Assembly (NCBI RefSeq): GCF_047948215.1
Contig: NC_134456.1
Location: 82,848,515 to 82,912,514, forward strand
Reading direction: 5' to 3'
DNA from: Lycorma delicatula
Taxonomy: Eukaryota > Arthropoda > Insecta > Hemiptera > Fulgoridae
DNA: 64,000 nucleotides
Positions within the stretch are counted from its first letter, which is position 1, and each line of letters opens with the position of its first letter. Shown piece after piece: positions 22,499 to 34,592 of the stretch. The notes under the pieces are model-generated. The model made no database searches and was not told where the DNA came from. It saw only the letters and a program-made list of their open reading frames with translations. The translations under genes were made by a program, and so were the position numbers.

Positions 22499-23171
22499 TT
22501 ACTTCCTTGTATGAAGTAAAGGAAGTATTGTGATCACGAAAAATTTCGGTTTTCAGATTTCAACGGAAATATCCATTTTGACCACCCCTGAATCCATTTT
22601 GAATAGTTTCGGCATGACGTCTGTACATACCTACGTATGTATGTGTGTATGTATCTCGCGTAACTCAAAAAGGATTAGCCGTGGAATATTGAAATTTTGG
22701 ATTTAGGACAGTTGTAACATCTAGTTGTGTACTTTTGATTGCAATCGGTTAGACCAAAAGTGTCCAAAAATGCCCAAAATCCAAAACATTTTTCTTATCT
22801 ACTGTAATCAGCTCTCATTGAAAGCTTTTCAACGATATATCATAAGTGGTACATATTTTCATTGGTTCCAGAGTTATACCAAAATAAAAGTTTAATTAAT
22901 GAACTATTTGGATCTTTCAAGGGAAAGGCACATCGGTTCGAATTCGACTTATCTTGTTTTTAAATAATTTTTATTATAATTAAATATATTAATTTATTAA
23001 CATCTTATTGTAAAAACATTTTTACGTTAAATAATAATTCAATAATAACAATAAAAAGAAAAAAAATATCAGAAGTTATTAATGAAATAAAATTTTATAT
23101 ACTTTTCATTTTAAAAAAAATTATATGTGTAATTTAATAGGCATAAGGAAGTCATGTGGTATCCACATCAA
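22499..23171 (-). repeat. Rep-B, full-length copy
   Basis: Inverted relative to the copy at 62068-62726 and similar over its whole length. Shared words include ATTTTTCGTGAT/ATCACGAAAAAT, AACATCTAGTTGTG, CCAGAGTTATA and GGAAGTCATGTGGT. The ends carry ACTTCCTTGTA in opposite orientation, a subterminal inverted repeat of about 11-13 bases. No protein is encoded. Probably a MITE. Confidence 0.8.
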
Positions 23172-23718
23172 ATTTTATTAAATATAATTAATTATAGATA
23201 AACGCCTATTTATTTAACTATTATGTCTTTGTCATTCAAAAATTTGTTATGATGTTCTCCCGTGACTTCTCTCTCAAGTTAATGATTATTTATTTTGTAA
23301 TTGTAATTATATGCGTACTAAAATCATTGAACTTAAAATTGTACTAATAATGAGATTTTATTGTAGAAAATGATGCTATCGTAGAGGAAAATATAACGAA
23401 ATTCTCATCATTTAAACAGTGTTATAAGATATTTTATTTTATTTAATAAATCCAAGAAAGAATTATGCTAAACGGTTATTGAAGGCAAGTAGAAAACAAA
23501 AAAACTATCAAAAAGCTTTTATTTAAAAAAACAAAAAAAACCCAGAAAACTTGATGAATTTAATTAAAAAATAAAATTTGTTTAATCGCCTCCAATTTTG
23601 GAGAATAACATTTATCATTTGCATATTTAGCGTTAATTATACAAGGTTAGCGAGCGAAAGTTATGTTTACCTTAAATTCCTCTTTTATACTAGGGTTTCT
23701 CATAACCTATCTACCTTA
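23172..23718. other. AT-rich DNA, nothing recognised
   Basis: No coding or repeat signature detected. Confidence 0.5.
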
Positions 23719-23760
23719 CAGCATTGATTCTCAAACTTTTTCGCCTACTGCTCACTTGAG
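23719..23760 (+). repeat. hAT-like terminal sequence, single end
   Basis: CAGCATTGATTCTCAAACTT followed by TTTCGCC closely resembles the CAGYGRTTCTCAAACTTTTT termini of many insect hAT elements. I did not find the opposite terminus within the next 2 kb, so this may be a lone end. Confidence 0.45.
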
Positions 23761-23806
23761 AATCAAAAATTTTCTAGCCCCCCAAATTTTTAAACTATCA
23801 TCTGTT

Positions 23807-23875
23807 AAAAATAATAATTGCAATTGCTGTTTTCAAGATGCGCTCTTAAAAACAGCAACTGCAATTATTGTTTTT
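23807..23875 (+). other. Long hairpin, 32-bp arms and 5-nt loop
   Basis: Arm 23807-23838 pairs with 23844-23875 around the loop TGCGC with three mismatched positions (some of them G-T pairs as RNA). Each arm contains a CAATTGCTGTTTT-type core and its complement. The dimensions are in the range of a pre-miRNA stem, though the loop is tiny. A small foldback inside the hAT-like region is the simpler explanation. Confidence 0.8.
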
Positions 23876-23899
23876 AAACGTGGCATACCCTGTTTCTGA

Positions 23900-24879
23900 G
23901 TTGAAACTTACATTTTAAATAAGAGCAATTAAAACGCATATTTAATCATATTTGGAAGTATTTTTATTAAAATTGCTTTCAAAAAGTTTATAATAGATTT
24001 AATGACAAATTGTGAGGTACATTAAAGACCTCATAATTTGCCATTAAAGCTAGATCAAATCCTTTAATTTCCATATTTATTTGTATCGATACGTTGCTTA
24101 GATCGGGAGATATACAGCATTAAAGACAAAAGTGGCCTTTTCTCTTTAAACTGGAATGTTTCGGTTCAGAAAAATCGTAGAAACATATGAAAAAAGAAAT
24201 TAAAGCGAATGTCCTAATCTTTTAAACGATTTTAATGCAGTTTACAGAAAAAATTTCGTTTACCCCCATGCGCTCGATCACAAACACAAAGAAAAACTTC
24301 CAAATTTTTAAAACTTTTCTTCTCACTGATTTTTTTTTTAATTTGACGATTTTTGAAATCTGAAGTAATATTGTTTAAAAGTAGAGCATTCAAGCTTTAA
24401 TTTTTTTTATTCGTCTCTCTAAGCCTCTTGGTTGCAAAGCAAAAGTAGTTTGAAATACATTTTTTATCATAAAATATAGGTGTCCCTTTAATTTTTTGTA
24501 CTAGTATATTAGGTATTTAATTTTACATTGAAATATCAGGAAAGCATAAAATATTTTTTTTTTAATCAGCCATCGCCATCCTAGACCGCCTGAACGTCCC
24601 CAATTTTTTGTAGGTTTTCTACCGCCCCCTCTGAAGGCCTGCAGAGGTTACAAGGGGGCGTTATCGCCCATTTTCAGAACGAATGCCTTAGAAATTGGTA
24701 TCGGGAGATTTTTTTTAAATTTCTAGTTATCGTTTCGATCCCCACCACAGCTTATCTGGGTTTGTCGATGTATACCGGCAACGGTCCGAATAAGCAAATA
24801 TTTCGGTCTTTTACCGATGTATTTGGTACGTGTCGACATTCAACAAAGAATATCGACATTCTGTAATTTCGGTCTTTTA
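23900..24879. other. AT-rich DNA with a GC-richer patch at 24575-24800
   Basis: Bases 24007-24043 form an imperfect 13-bp inverted repeat (CAAATTGTGAGGT/ACCTCATAATTTG). No coding sequence was recognised. Confidence 0.4.
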
Positions 24880-25200
24880 TGGTAACATATATAAGGCAAT
24901 TTTTTGGTAACATTTTGGGATTAGTATCTTCAAGGAGTGAAGGGGTTTTTTGTGGGTTAATTTTTTCATAATTTTGTAAAAATAACCCAACTTTATATTA
25001 AGCTCAGCACATGCAATGAATGCTAATCTTACCATATTTTTAAAAAAGATTGTCTTGTAAATCCCCCATCCCCAAAAATCAAAAAAGGTATCTTTTTATT
25101 TATTGCATATTTTTTAATCGAATTTTTTTAAATATTTATCTAGATGGTGTAGTAGTGAAAGCGACCAAAAAAAAAAAAAAATACTTGGGACATTATTGGG
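24880..25200 (+). repeat. Rep-J copy 1 (partial)
   Basis: Similar to the SINE-split copy at 35805-36715. Shared phrases are TATTAAGCTCAG/AATTAAGCTCAG, the ATGCTAATCTTAC/ATGCTTATCTTAC word, an unusual CCCCCA...CCCC run, and CTTTTTATTTATTG/CTTTTATTTATTG. Confidence 0.5.
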
Positions 25201-25615
25201 AATAGAAAAGCCGATAAAAGTTTAAAAATATCGATATTTTGAAATTTTCAAAACGTTTTTGGTTTTTTTTAAACTTTTAATATTATTAAAATTTTAAATA
25301 ACGTACTTTTAGTAATAATATTGGAATAAAATTTTATCATAATTTATCCCCCGCCCCCAAAAAAGAAATCTTCGGTAACTTTTTATTGGTTGTACATTTC
25401 TTAGATGATTTTTTTCTTCTGTTTCTTCCATTTAACATGTAAACATAGAAAAATTTAAAAAAATTTTTGGTAGGTGATTCTGGAGGTGGAGGAGCAGAAA
25501 AAATAAACAAATAAACAAATATCGATTTTTTGAATATTTAAACTTTTTTGGTTTATTTAAAAATATAACTATTATACAATAGAACTTCATTATAAATTAC
25601 CTACCCCCACTTCAA

Positions 25616-26360
25616 AATAAAAAAAAATCCCTTTCGTCACGCCGTAAGGCGGAGGTAGATTTCACCGGGGCTTAATCGGGGATAAAAAATATTTCCATCG
25701 TAAAGTTAAGAAAAACTTAAGATTTACTCATACAATGGTTGTATGTGAAAAAAGTTTCACATGTTTAGTATACGATAAGCCTCATTTTCTTACAATTCCA
25801 GCAACATTTTGGTCATCCCTTCCCGTAAGGGTTGGTCATATCAAAAATGACAAAAGTATTACGTAATGTTTAGAGGAGTCACGATCACTTTAAACCTTTT
25901 CGATACTGTGTCTATTAAGGGAAGTATGATTTTTTTTGTCTTTAAAGCCCAATTTTTTCCATCCCCTAGGCCAATGATTGGTGATATTAAAAAATTTTAC
26001 TTATATAAGTTTTAGGCTCTTATCCAAAGAATAGTAGGAACTTTAAACGAATTCTATATTTTAGCCTTAATATGAAAATTAAAGCGATATTTTTTTTCCT
26101 CGAAAAAGCACTCCCATCTTCACCCCCATGGTCCGATTTTACCCATTAACGAACTCGACCTAGATTTTGGGTTGTTATATTTTATGTATCAATTTGAAAG
26201 TGATTGGTGCAAAATTACGGCAGTTATCATGTTCACAAGAAAGTTAAATATAATATAAACTTTTGAACTGACGGTGATTTTGGGGTCTGGGGTATGTGAA
26301 ACCCTACGATTTGTCAAAATTTTCCGGAAGTGAATCATGTTATCCATTACAATATTATTC
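25616..26360 (-). repeat. Rep-C copy 2, inverted
   Basis: Reverse orientation of the copies at 2313 and 49755. The left end contains GCCGTAAGGCGGAGGTAGAT followed by TTCACCGG, matching the right end of the 49.7-kb copy. The right end fades near ACTTTCCGGAAGTGAATCA-like sequence at 26320-26345. Confidence 0.8.
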
Positions 26361-27955
26361 ATGTATAATTAATTATTTTTACACTATTTAAGAATAAATA
26401 ACCAAAGCTTGGATAGTATTACAACTTTGTTGTCAGATTTTTTCCTCTGTAGCTAGTTTATTGCCAGGTCTTTTAATTATACATTCTGTATCAGTTGTAA
26501 GATTACCTTAACTTCATATATCTAATTTTTTTTTTATACTTAATTAAAATTTATTTCATTTTATACATTTTATTAGCCCTTTTATTTCAGTTTTATTTTA
26601 TTGCTTTTATTTTCATACGCTATCGTTTTAAACTTTACTTTATTAGTATTATATTTATGACATAGCATCAAAATTGGTTTAATTATGTGTAATTAACACT
26701 GTTGTTTCTTTATAGTGAATTTTATTATATCGTAAAAATAAAAATTTAATGATTTTTTAAAAATATTTATATATGTATATTTAAAAAAACTATTTTTTCT
26801 CTAAAAAAAACTAGTTAGCAAAAAATGTAAATATTTTTTAAGAGCATTCTTTTTTCAGGTTAATCATAGTTTTGTTCAGAACTTAACATTTTTATACAAT
26901 AATAATCATGCAAGTAATCATGATGATTTTAGAATTTATTATTATCTTTTATTATTACAGTTATTTCTAGAGTAACTAATTTTTTATATGTGATTGGACC
27001 CATAAACATGTTTAAGTTACATGTAAAATTATAATAAAAAAAACTGTAATTCGTAAATAAATTAAAAATAACAACGAAGTGTACTCTCATTTATATAACT
27101 GCGGCTTTCACTTTAATAATATGGGTTAATTTTTATAACAGAAATTTATTTTAGTTGTTATTAAATTGTATTTAAAGAAAAAGAAGAAGAAAACATAATA
27201 GTAATAATAATATTAATAATAATTGCAGGAGCATCGTGATTCTATAAAAGTACCAATTTTTATAATTATTTTTATTATTATTAATATAATTTCAAGTGTC
27301 CATTAAAATAATTCTATATAATAATTTACTATTAAAATAAAAAAGGCAAATAATACATTATAATAATACTATAAAATGATTTAGCATTTTTTTCATTTAA
27401 AAAAAAAAAATTAATATTAGATAAAAATAATAGCTGAAAAATATATTGTTTAAAACATTTAAAGCTTTTTGTGCGACTAACGTATTTTTTTAAACGTCAT
27501 TTTTAATCTAATCATCCAGTTTTCCTTTATTTAATGCACCTGCCTTTAAAAGGTAGGCGATATCTACTTTTTATTCAATTTTATCAAGATAATTGTCAAA
27601 TTAATGTATGTTTTTCCTACTCACCTTATTATAAGGAGCAAAAAGAACGTACAGGGTTTCTAATTAAATAATTTCGTGAGATAATAAATCAGACATAGCA
27701 CCTAATTGATACAGGGTTAAGGTGGTCCTTTTTACCACCGTATGCACCTTTTATTTAGAGTCCAATCAAAGTTCCCTTTAATTTTTTCAGAGCTGCGCGA
27801 ACAAAATTCAATTGTGGTAAAAAAAGTATTCAAAAATAATTTTTTTCAAAATTCTTTATTGTTATACGATACATACGAGTATATATCAATTATACAATAC
27901 ATTCATATATGTATTCGTACTTAAATGAAAACAATTAGGTAACGTGTTTTATTTC
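26361..27955. other. AT-rich DNA; a motif near 26385-26450 is shared with the Rep-J end
   Basis: AAGAATAAATAACCAA followed by TTGTTGTCAG recurs at 36645-36712. The rest is AT-rich with ATA/AAT simple sequence near 27190-27230. No gene was seen. Confidence 0.45.
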
Positions 27956-30780
27956 AGATTAATATTTTTCTTAACTTTTTGTCTTCTATCTTTCATAGAA
28001 ATCCATTCTTTGTAAACTTCATTTGTATTTACTTCTTGACCATCGGATAGACATATTTTAATTCTCATAAGATCACCCAAGTGTTCATTTTCGAGTCTGT
28101 TTCAGTTTTTTTGTTTTATGGAATTCATAACAAAATCCACGTTCGCAGTTTACGCTGGATGCTTGGAAAGTTCTCACAATGTTATATAGAAGAGAAAGGT
28201 TAGAAAATTCAGGGTTAGTTTGGATAAAGGTTGCAGGTTGGTGTTTCGGCTGTAGCGGAAATTCTTATACATATATACTATAGGGGGGGGGGGGGAGTTG
28301 AAAAGATATGGGCACCCGGGTGCGAAACGTGGAACCGTGTAGGGTCACGGGGTAGCCTCATTGTTGAGGGCGCTAGGGCCCAAACCACAAATAACGGCGG
28401 CTTGGGTGGGGACGGGCTGATTACGCAATGAGGATTCCAAGCTATGCGATGTGGGCACGCTGGAGGGGGGTGGGGTGGTGGTTATGCGTGGGGAGCATAC
28501 CCGCACCTTGAGTAGGTGTAGGCACGGGCAGGTCAGTCGTCTTGTGAAAGGGAACCCTGACCATACAGAAGCGGGAGGTCAGGGAGTTCTGATGAGCCGG
28601 GACCCCGTCTTTTCGGTTCGCATTCAAGTAGTGTTAGGTCTTTTGATTTTCTTGTGCATGATGTAAATAATGATTTTGTATATGTGCATTTTATATTGTT
28701 CCATATGTTAGGTTAGGAAATGTCTATTGAGTGTTTTTAATGGGCCGTCTTTTATTTACTTTCATATTAAGTATGGACTTTTTGCTATATGAATTGTTGA
28801 ACTTTTAGCCTGTTTTTTCAATTGATATGCCAATACCGTAAATAGTTATGATTCATTGACATGTTAGCGCTATTGCTCAGTCAAGTCTTTGTCACTTAAT
28901 TATGTCTAGTTCTGTTACTGTCCTGTAGAATTTTAGGCCCATCCAGATCGGTTAGAAGACACCTAGAAATACTGGGAGCATGCCAAGGGGTTATTGCCTG
29001 GGGAATAAATGTATAAATGAGTTTGTAAAAAAAAAAGACGCGAAAAAAATGAGGTCGCCAAGGGTTGAATCGTGGATACCTATAGGAAAAAGGGAGGTAG
29101 CCTCAATGCTGAGGACGTTTTTCGTCCATTCACACGCAAGAGTGGTTAGATTGGGGCGTTCTGATGAAGCATTGAAGACCCTTAAAGTATGTGAGGCGGG
29201 CGCGCGATTCGGGGAGGGGTATGCGTGGGGTGCATACCCGGATCTGATTATGGTATATTGACGGGAAGGGTAGCCTTTCTGGGTAGGGGCGTCGTGGCAA
29301 TCAGAAGCGGTGGTCATGATGTCTCAATGAACCAGGAGGGACTCTGACGGGCAGGACAGCGAAGATAGCAGCTGCATGCACAGGGTGAGTTAATCTACAG
29401 CCAGGTTACTCAGGGCTGACCGAGGCAGCGTCTTCTAGGTGATTACCAGTTGCCCCTGAGTGGTTAAAAAAGGTCCAAAAAAAGAAGGGACATTACGGGG
29501 GGGGGGCCAGTAAGAGCCCTAAACTAGGACGGGTTTATTTGCCATCACGGCTCACGGGTGTGATTGAGGTAGCGTCTATTAGGCGAATGCCGGTCGCTCC
29601 TTGTGAGTTTAAAGATGGTTAAAAAAAAAGTTTGGACAAAGGTTAATGTATCACTTTAAAATCTTGAGCAATCCTAGTTTAGTTTTCTCTAAAATTGAAA
29701 CTTTCAATTCTGAATATTCGTTTCATATTTTACCTATATCAACGTTTATATTTGCCTTAAATTCTTAATAATTTTTTGGAAAACTGTATTATATTTTGCT
29801 TTCCGAAATCAACATTTTTCCTGAATTCATAATAATTTCATTATCAGATGCTTACCAATCTTGGAAATCTGCTCTCTAAATGAACATACACGTTCAATAA
29901 ATCGAATTATAGCTGATGTATCGATATAATTTTGACGTTTCTATAATATTTCTCTTACATTTTCCTTCCAAAAAATCTCGTGTCCCAAATTTTGAGTTTT
30001 TAGTATGTTAATAGTAATTTTTACATACCGATGAGCACCAGTAATTATTAAATCACTTTTCTTGATATGTTTATAAGGGTGTAAGCTCGTCTAATATATA
30101 TTTCATAGCAAATATTGCTACCCTAAATTGTGAATTAGAATTTTTCGCAGTATTTAGAAATGGGATCATTGCTTTCTGTTGTCTTTTACGATACTCAATG
30201 TATCGTAATTCTTTTACTGAAGCATCGACGCGAAATATCTGGATAACCATCTAACTCCATTTAATGGTTTAAATGATATAACATTATGCTCTAACACTCG
30301 AGCTAATTCTTCAAAATTTTTCTTTTTGATGCTATATCGGTGGAAACATTGTGTACACTCTAATAAAAATTTCTATATTCTGTATAATAGATGCATTTTT
30401 TCACGCATCATCTAATCCTTTTCCTATGTGCTACACAGTGTTATTCAGTTAAATGTGATATTTCTCTTTTGAGAATTGTTGCTACCCCATTTTTCTTCCC
30501 GAGCATGATGGCTTCATCACTCGTAACTATTACATTACTTTGTGCGATGAACTGCCGATGTTTTTGTTATGAATAGTAGTTGCTCCCGTAAGAAAGTTAC
30601 GGTGTAACCCCTACTCCGTAGTCTCAACTAAATGTATCATTGAGTATACCTTATTTATAATATCCGATTGTAGATGCGCGGGAAATAAATTTCTCTGTAC
30701 AATTTACTGCAATACCTCTAAAATCATTGCGCATCCACGCAGCTTAGAGGAATCTATGGTCCCAATGAGTATTTTTACTA
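27956..30780 (-). pseudogene. hAT-family transposase pseudogene, interrupted
   Basis: The central part, on the minus strand from about 30780 to 29645, includes SDEAIMLGKKNGVATILKRE, the HCVAHRKGLDDA-type box of KIAA1586/ZBED-like hAT proteins, and LNGVRWLSRYFA. The C-terminal part (28216-27956) has ASSVNCERGF and, in a shifted frame, NRLENEHLGDLMRIKI, the hAT dimerisation domain, and it ends at a stop near 27956. Stops and frameshifts occur throughout. Between the parts lies a 1.4-kb retroposon (28233-29628). The N-terminal BED finger was not identified. Confidence 0.82.
28233..29628 (+). mobile_element. Rep-F retroposon inserted in the hAT pseudogene
   Basis: A strikingly GC-rich insert in AT-rich DNA, ending in an A run (29620-29629) and flanked by AGTTTGGATAAAGGTT (28217-28232) and AGTTTGGACAAAGGTT (29629-29644), a 16-base duplication with one difference. 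It contains two related units (about 28310-28630 and 29040-29340), and near its end two similar ~165-base blocks, each closing with GGTTAAAAAA. A stem GGACG-TTTTT-CGTCC lies at 29114-29128. No reverse transcriptase is visible. It is probably a LINE-mobilised non-autonomous element or an untranslated LINE end. Confidence 0.85.
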
Positions 30781-33700
30781 CGGAAAGTAAAGTTAAATCA
30801 GACAATATAAAAAAAATTTCCAGTAATTTCTTATGTTTATCAACAAAAAAAGAAAATATACTGTTTGTAAGAATCAAACAGAAAAATAAGAATTAAAAAA
30901 AATACGTTGTATAAAAGAATAGAAATGATTTTCTAAATGCGGAGTCCTTCTTATATTTTTTTATTTTTATCTTTTCTTATATTTGTCTGTAATATGTGAA
31001 CAGAATCCGTTTTGATTTTTTTTTGGAATTGAATTACCTTATTCATTTTTTATCTTAGATATATACAAAAGTATCGTTAGTATTTTAGTATCGTTACAAA
31101 TGTCCACAGTTATAATTACGCGCAAAACAATAGGCTGGTGAGTCCAGCCATCGTTTCTTAATATGTTTTAAGACCATTTACAAGATTTTATTTTTTGGTT
31201 TCTATTTATATAATTTTTATTTCATAAAGAAAGACCTCACTCTAAATATTTCAATGATAAACCTTTTATGCACAAACCTGATTTTTAAAACAGTTGCGGA
31301 ATAGTCGGATAATTGTTTCCCGAATTTAGATAACGATAAAATAAACTTGACTAAGATAGAGGTAAACTCTTTAAAATGTTAGAGGATCTTACTGTAAAAT
31401 AACAACAATGTTTCGTAAAAATTCATTCATCAGGTGGTAAGACTTCCTTCAAAGAAATTTATTTTTATTGTATTTTTCATCTGTCGGTAACAGTTAATGT
31501 TCTTCCAATTATTTTTAATTAATTAATTTTTCTTCAACGTTTTCACGACCTTCTTGGAAACGATTAAACTCGTAAACTCTCGCTCGTAAACCCTTGCTTT
31601 ACTCGTAGCAGACTTACCAAAAGCAATATTTAACATTTTATAAAATATTGCTACACTTTATTCCATTCTTATAGCAAAATTTAATACAAATTCTCTGATC
31701 CATTATTTATACAAATAAAAATCACCGATTGTACGAAAACACGTGTTATCGTTTTGACAACAGACTAAACACCCAATATAGGTAAAAATGTACAGATACT
31801 TTTCAAACATGTTCACCAATACAACTACGAAAAAAATCGCGAGAATCGGACTAATGCAACCCGCGAAATTTCAAAATTCTGGTTACTTGAACACACCTCG
31901 TATCTGAAATCAGAAATATTTTTTTAACTGTGTTAACAGAAATAAATGAATTTTTTCTTTATTGAATATTTTTTATAACTATCATGATATTTCTAATTTG
32001 AGATTAATAACCAAAACTATCAGGTATAAATATGCAAAGTTTTATTAAAATCTGTCCAGTAGTTTTTGCGTGATACGCGTACAGGGACTACCCTAGTTAT
32101 TATTTATTATATGTATATAATATCTAAATGTTATTAAATATCTCGTATTTTAATTTTAAATAAGAAAATTGTTTCTGAAGAATTTTTATCATCAGATATA
32201 TTAATTTTTATATTCTGTGAATTTTGTCTCTGAACTACCGTTGAAAATTGTAATTTACATTATAATAAAATCCACAAATAGAAATTACATTTCAAGTTTA
32301 TCGTGTTTTATGTAATTTATGAACCGTATATTGTACACAATTTTATTTGTATTATTTATAATTAGTTTACGATATTAATTAATAAATATTTTTTCTAAAA
32401 ATGCTTTTATAATTCTTAATTTATTTAATATTCTTTTTAAAATTTCGATTATGCTAGATTTTTCCTTAGTTATATAATTATAAAGTCTTGTTGATATTAT
32501 TAATTTTTAGAACACATTAAAGATAAAAATTGATAATGTTACTTACAAATTGTACAATATATCCACTGTTCAAAATTAGATAAAATGTGCATATCTAGTA
32601 TTATCTGTTGCGCTATTGCCAGTTACGGTCCAGTCCATTCATATCTAGTGAGATTTTTTAAAATATGTTTAATCGCAAATAATGGAATTTTAAATTAGAA
32701 TTGGCCGACACATGTATTTTTCCTTTTAATAAATGTTTTATGAACCGATGGTATTTTTTATAGTGTTGCGGTGTCTATTGCGATGTCGAAGCTGTTTTGT
32801 TACGTAGTATAAAATATGTTAATTAACAGCTATGTATTTAATGAGATAAAGGAATTCTATTCTTTTTATTTCTTTTGATTCATTTGTCGTTTCATGAGAT
32901 AGGGAAAACAATAGGATAAAATTACATTTTGTATCCGTTATATTGCAAAACCATATACTAGAAGGAATACTTTATACAATTAGATGAAAATGATTCGTTA
33001 GATAATTTACCTTTTTACTTCGTTATATTACTCTTTTCTCACCTGTTTTATGTAAAATGATATTGGTAAATTATATTTAATTATTTACAAATACCACTAC
33101 GCATTTACAATTTATGATTTATTATTAAAAGTTTAATTTAGAGAAAGTTAGATCGAGCTATACCTGAGAAAGAGTCTACGTATATTCGACCATTGTTTTT
33201 TTTTTTTTTTACACCTCCACTATGCAGTGTACAACAGAGAAAGTACTGATATGAGATGAGACAGGCTTTTTGACTGTAATAAAATTCCCTGCAGCGTATC
33301 ACGATCGTTTAAATATCTGAACAACACATCTATTTTTTGGTTTGTGCAGTTTGTCATTAACGAGGTTTTTTTTTATTGTATCGGTTTGCATTTTTGGTAT
33401 AGTAACGATGTTTTTTATCGAAATTGGTTTTTTCTTAATGAAAATTTTTCTAATCGTTATTTTAATATGATTTAATTTCACGTATAAAACGAATGAATTT
33501 AAGTACTAAGTTTTTTTATTCTTCAGCATGAAGGATTTATTTATTAAAATATGTTTAAAAAACTAAATTTTAATAAACGAATACAAAAAATAAATTATCA
33601 GAAAGTCATTAAAAATTATTTAAATTTAAATTTTTACTATAATGTTGAATATCAGTTTTTCTTATAAATCTGATCGATAATAAATCATGTGAACAGAATT

Positions 33701-33957
33701 GAGATTAACTAGTATTATTTGCTGTAAAAAATATATTGGACTTGTAGCGAGATCAAAGGGTAAAAAGGTAGATTTCACTTTTAGGATCTAATATAACTTT
33801 TATTTCGGTGAAGTTGGCGGCGGATCTTTACTGATTATAATTGTGTGTAATACTGATCATGTCACATGTCCTATAACTATGGGCAAATAGGAAAGCTCCA
33901 TTGGTTAAAGAAGTAACTGTATTGAGAGATCAGAACATCGTCTTTAGAAGTAAAGAG
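30781..33957. other. AT-rich DNA, nothing recognised
   Basis: The short phrase GTCCAGTAGTTTTTGCGTGA at 32054-32073 is of a type common in insect repeats. A T run occurs at 33197-33210. No gene was seen. Confidence 0.45.
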
Positions 33958-34345
33958 GGAAAAAAAGGAAAAGGAGAAAAAGAATTAAATTGCGGAAGGG
34001 CAGGGTCGACGTTAAGGGGATGAAACGTGGCGACTTATAGGGCGAGAAAGGCAGCCCTCATGTCTAGGATGTTTTCGTCCACCCACATGCATGAGTGGAT
34101 GGGTCGGAGCTCCCCGATGATGACATGAGGGATCCTTAAGACGTGAAGGGGTCGCGATAGCAGCAGGCGGGTGAAATATTCGTCTGGCGTGGATAGGTTA
34201 GGGCCGGGGAGAGTAGCCTTTCAGCGGAGGGCGTATAGGCTGTCCAGAAGAGGAGGTCGATGCGTTCCAATGATGTTGAAAGGAACCCGTTGGACACCTC
34301 TCAATATATGGGGTAGACAGGGACGGCAACGAGTGCTGCCACTGC
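33958..34345 (+). repeat. Rep-F copy 2 (partial)
   Basis: Matches the second unit inside 28233-29628: GTTTTCGTCCACCCACATGC followed by ATGAGTGGATGGGTCGGAG, and GAGAGTAGCCTTTCAG against GGGTAGCCTTTCTG. A purine-rich leader precedes it. No ORF is conserved between the copies, so the 66-codon frame here is not called as a gene. Confidence 0.7.
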
Positions 34346-34540
34346 ACTTTATGGTGACTGCGAATGCTTAATTGCTGAACCGGTTACTAGGAAGGGGTTT
34401 ATAATAATAAAAAAGAAAAAAGTACATTTGTCTTGGTGAAGAAGAGAACTGAAAACGATATAATTTCTCAATTTTCTAACAATATGCCTGGCATGGTATT
34501 CTTGTTGTTATCGAGAATTTATGTGTTCCATTTTCAGGAG
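34346..34540. other. Unassigned
   Basis: AT-rich sequence with no signature. Confidence 0.4.
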
Positions 34541-34592
34541 AAATAAATGGCTATTGAAATTCTGACACCAGGATTTCAATAACCATTTATTT
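34541..34592 (+). other. Hairpin, 20-bp arms and 12-nt loop
   Basis: AAATAAATGGCTATTGAAAT pairs with ATTTCAATAACCATTTATTT around a 12-base loop. The single mismatch is compatible with a wobble pair in one of the two RNA orientations. Confidence 0.85.

Noticed and set aside
28590..28625. A second hammerhead (CTGATGA word in Rep-F)
   Set aside because: CTGATGAG is present but no GAAA follows a paired stem II, and no cleavage segment with a matching stem I was found. The CTGATGA at 42702 and at 29160 fail for the same reason.
28231..29317. Several open frames of 61-108 codons in the GC-rich insert
   Set aside because: They overlap on both strands and are not conserved in the second Rep-F copy. 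GC-rich DNA has few stops.
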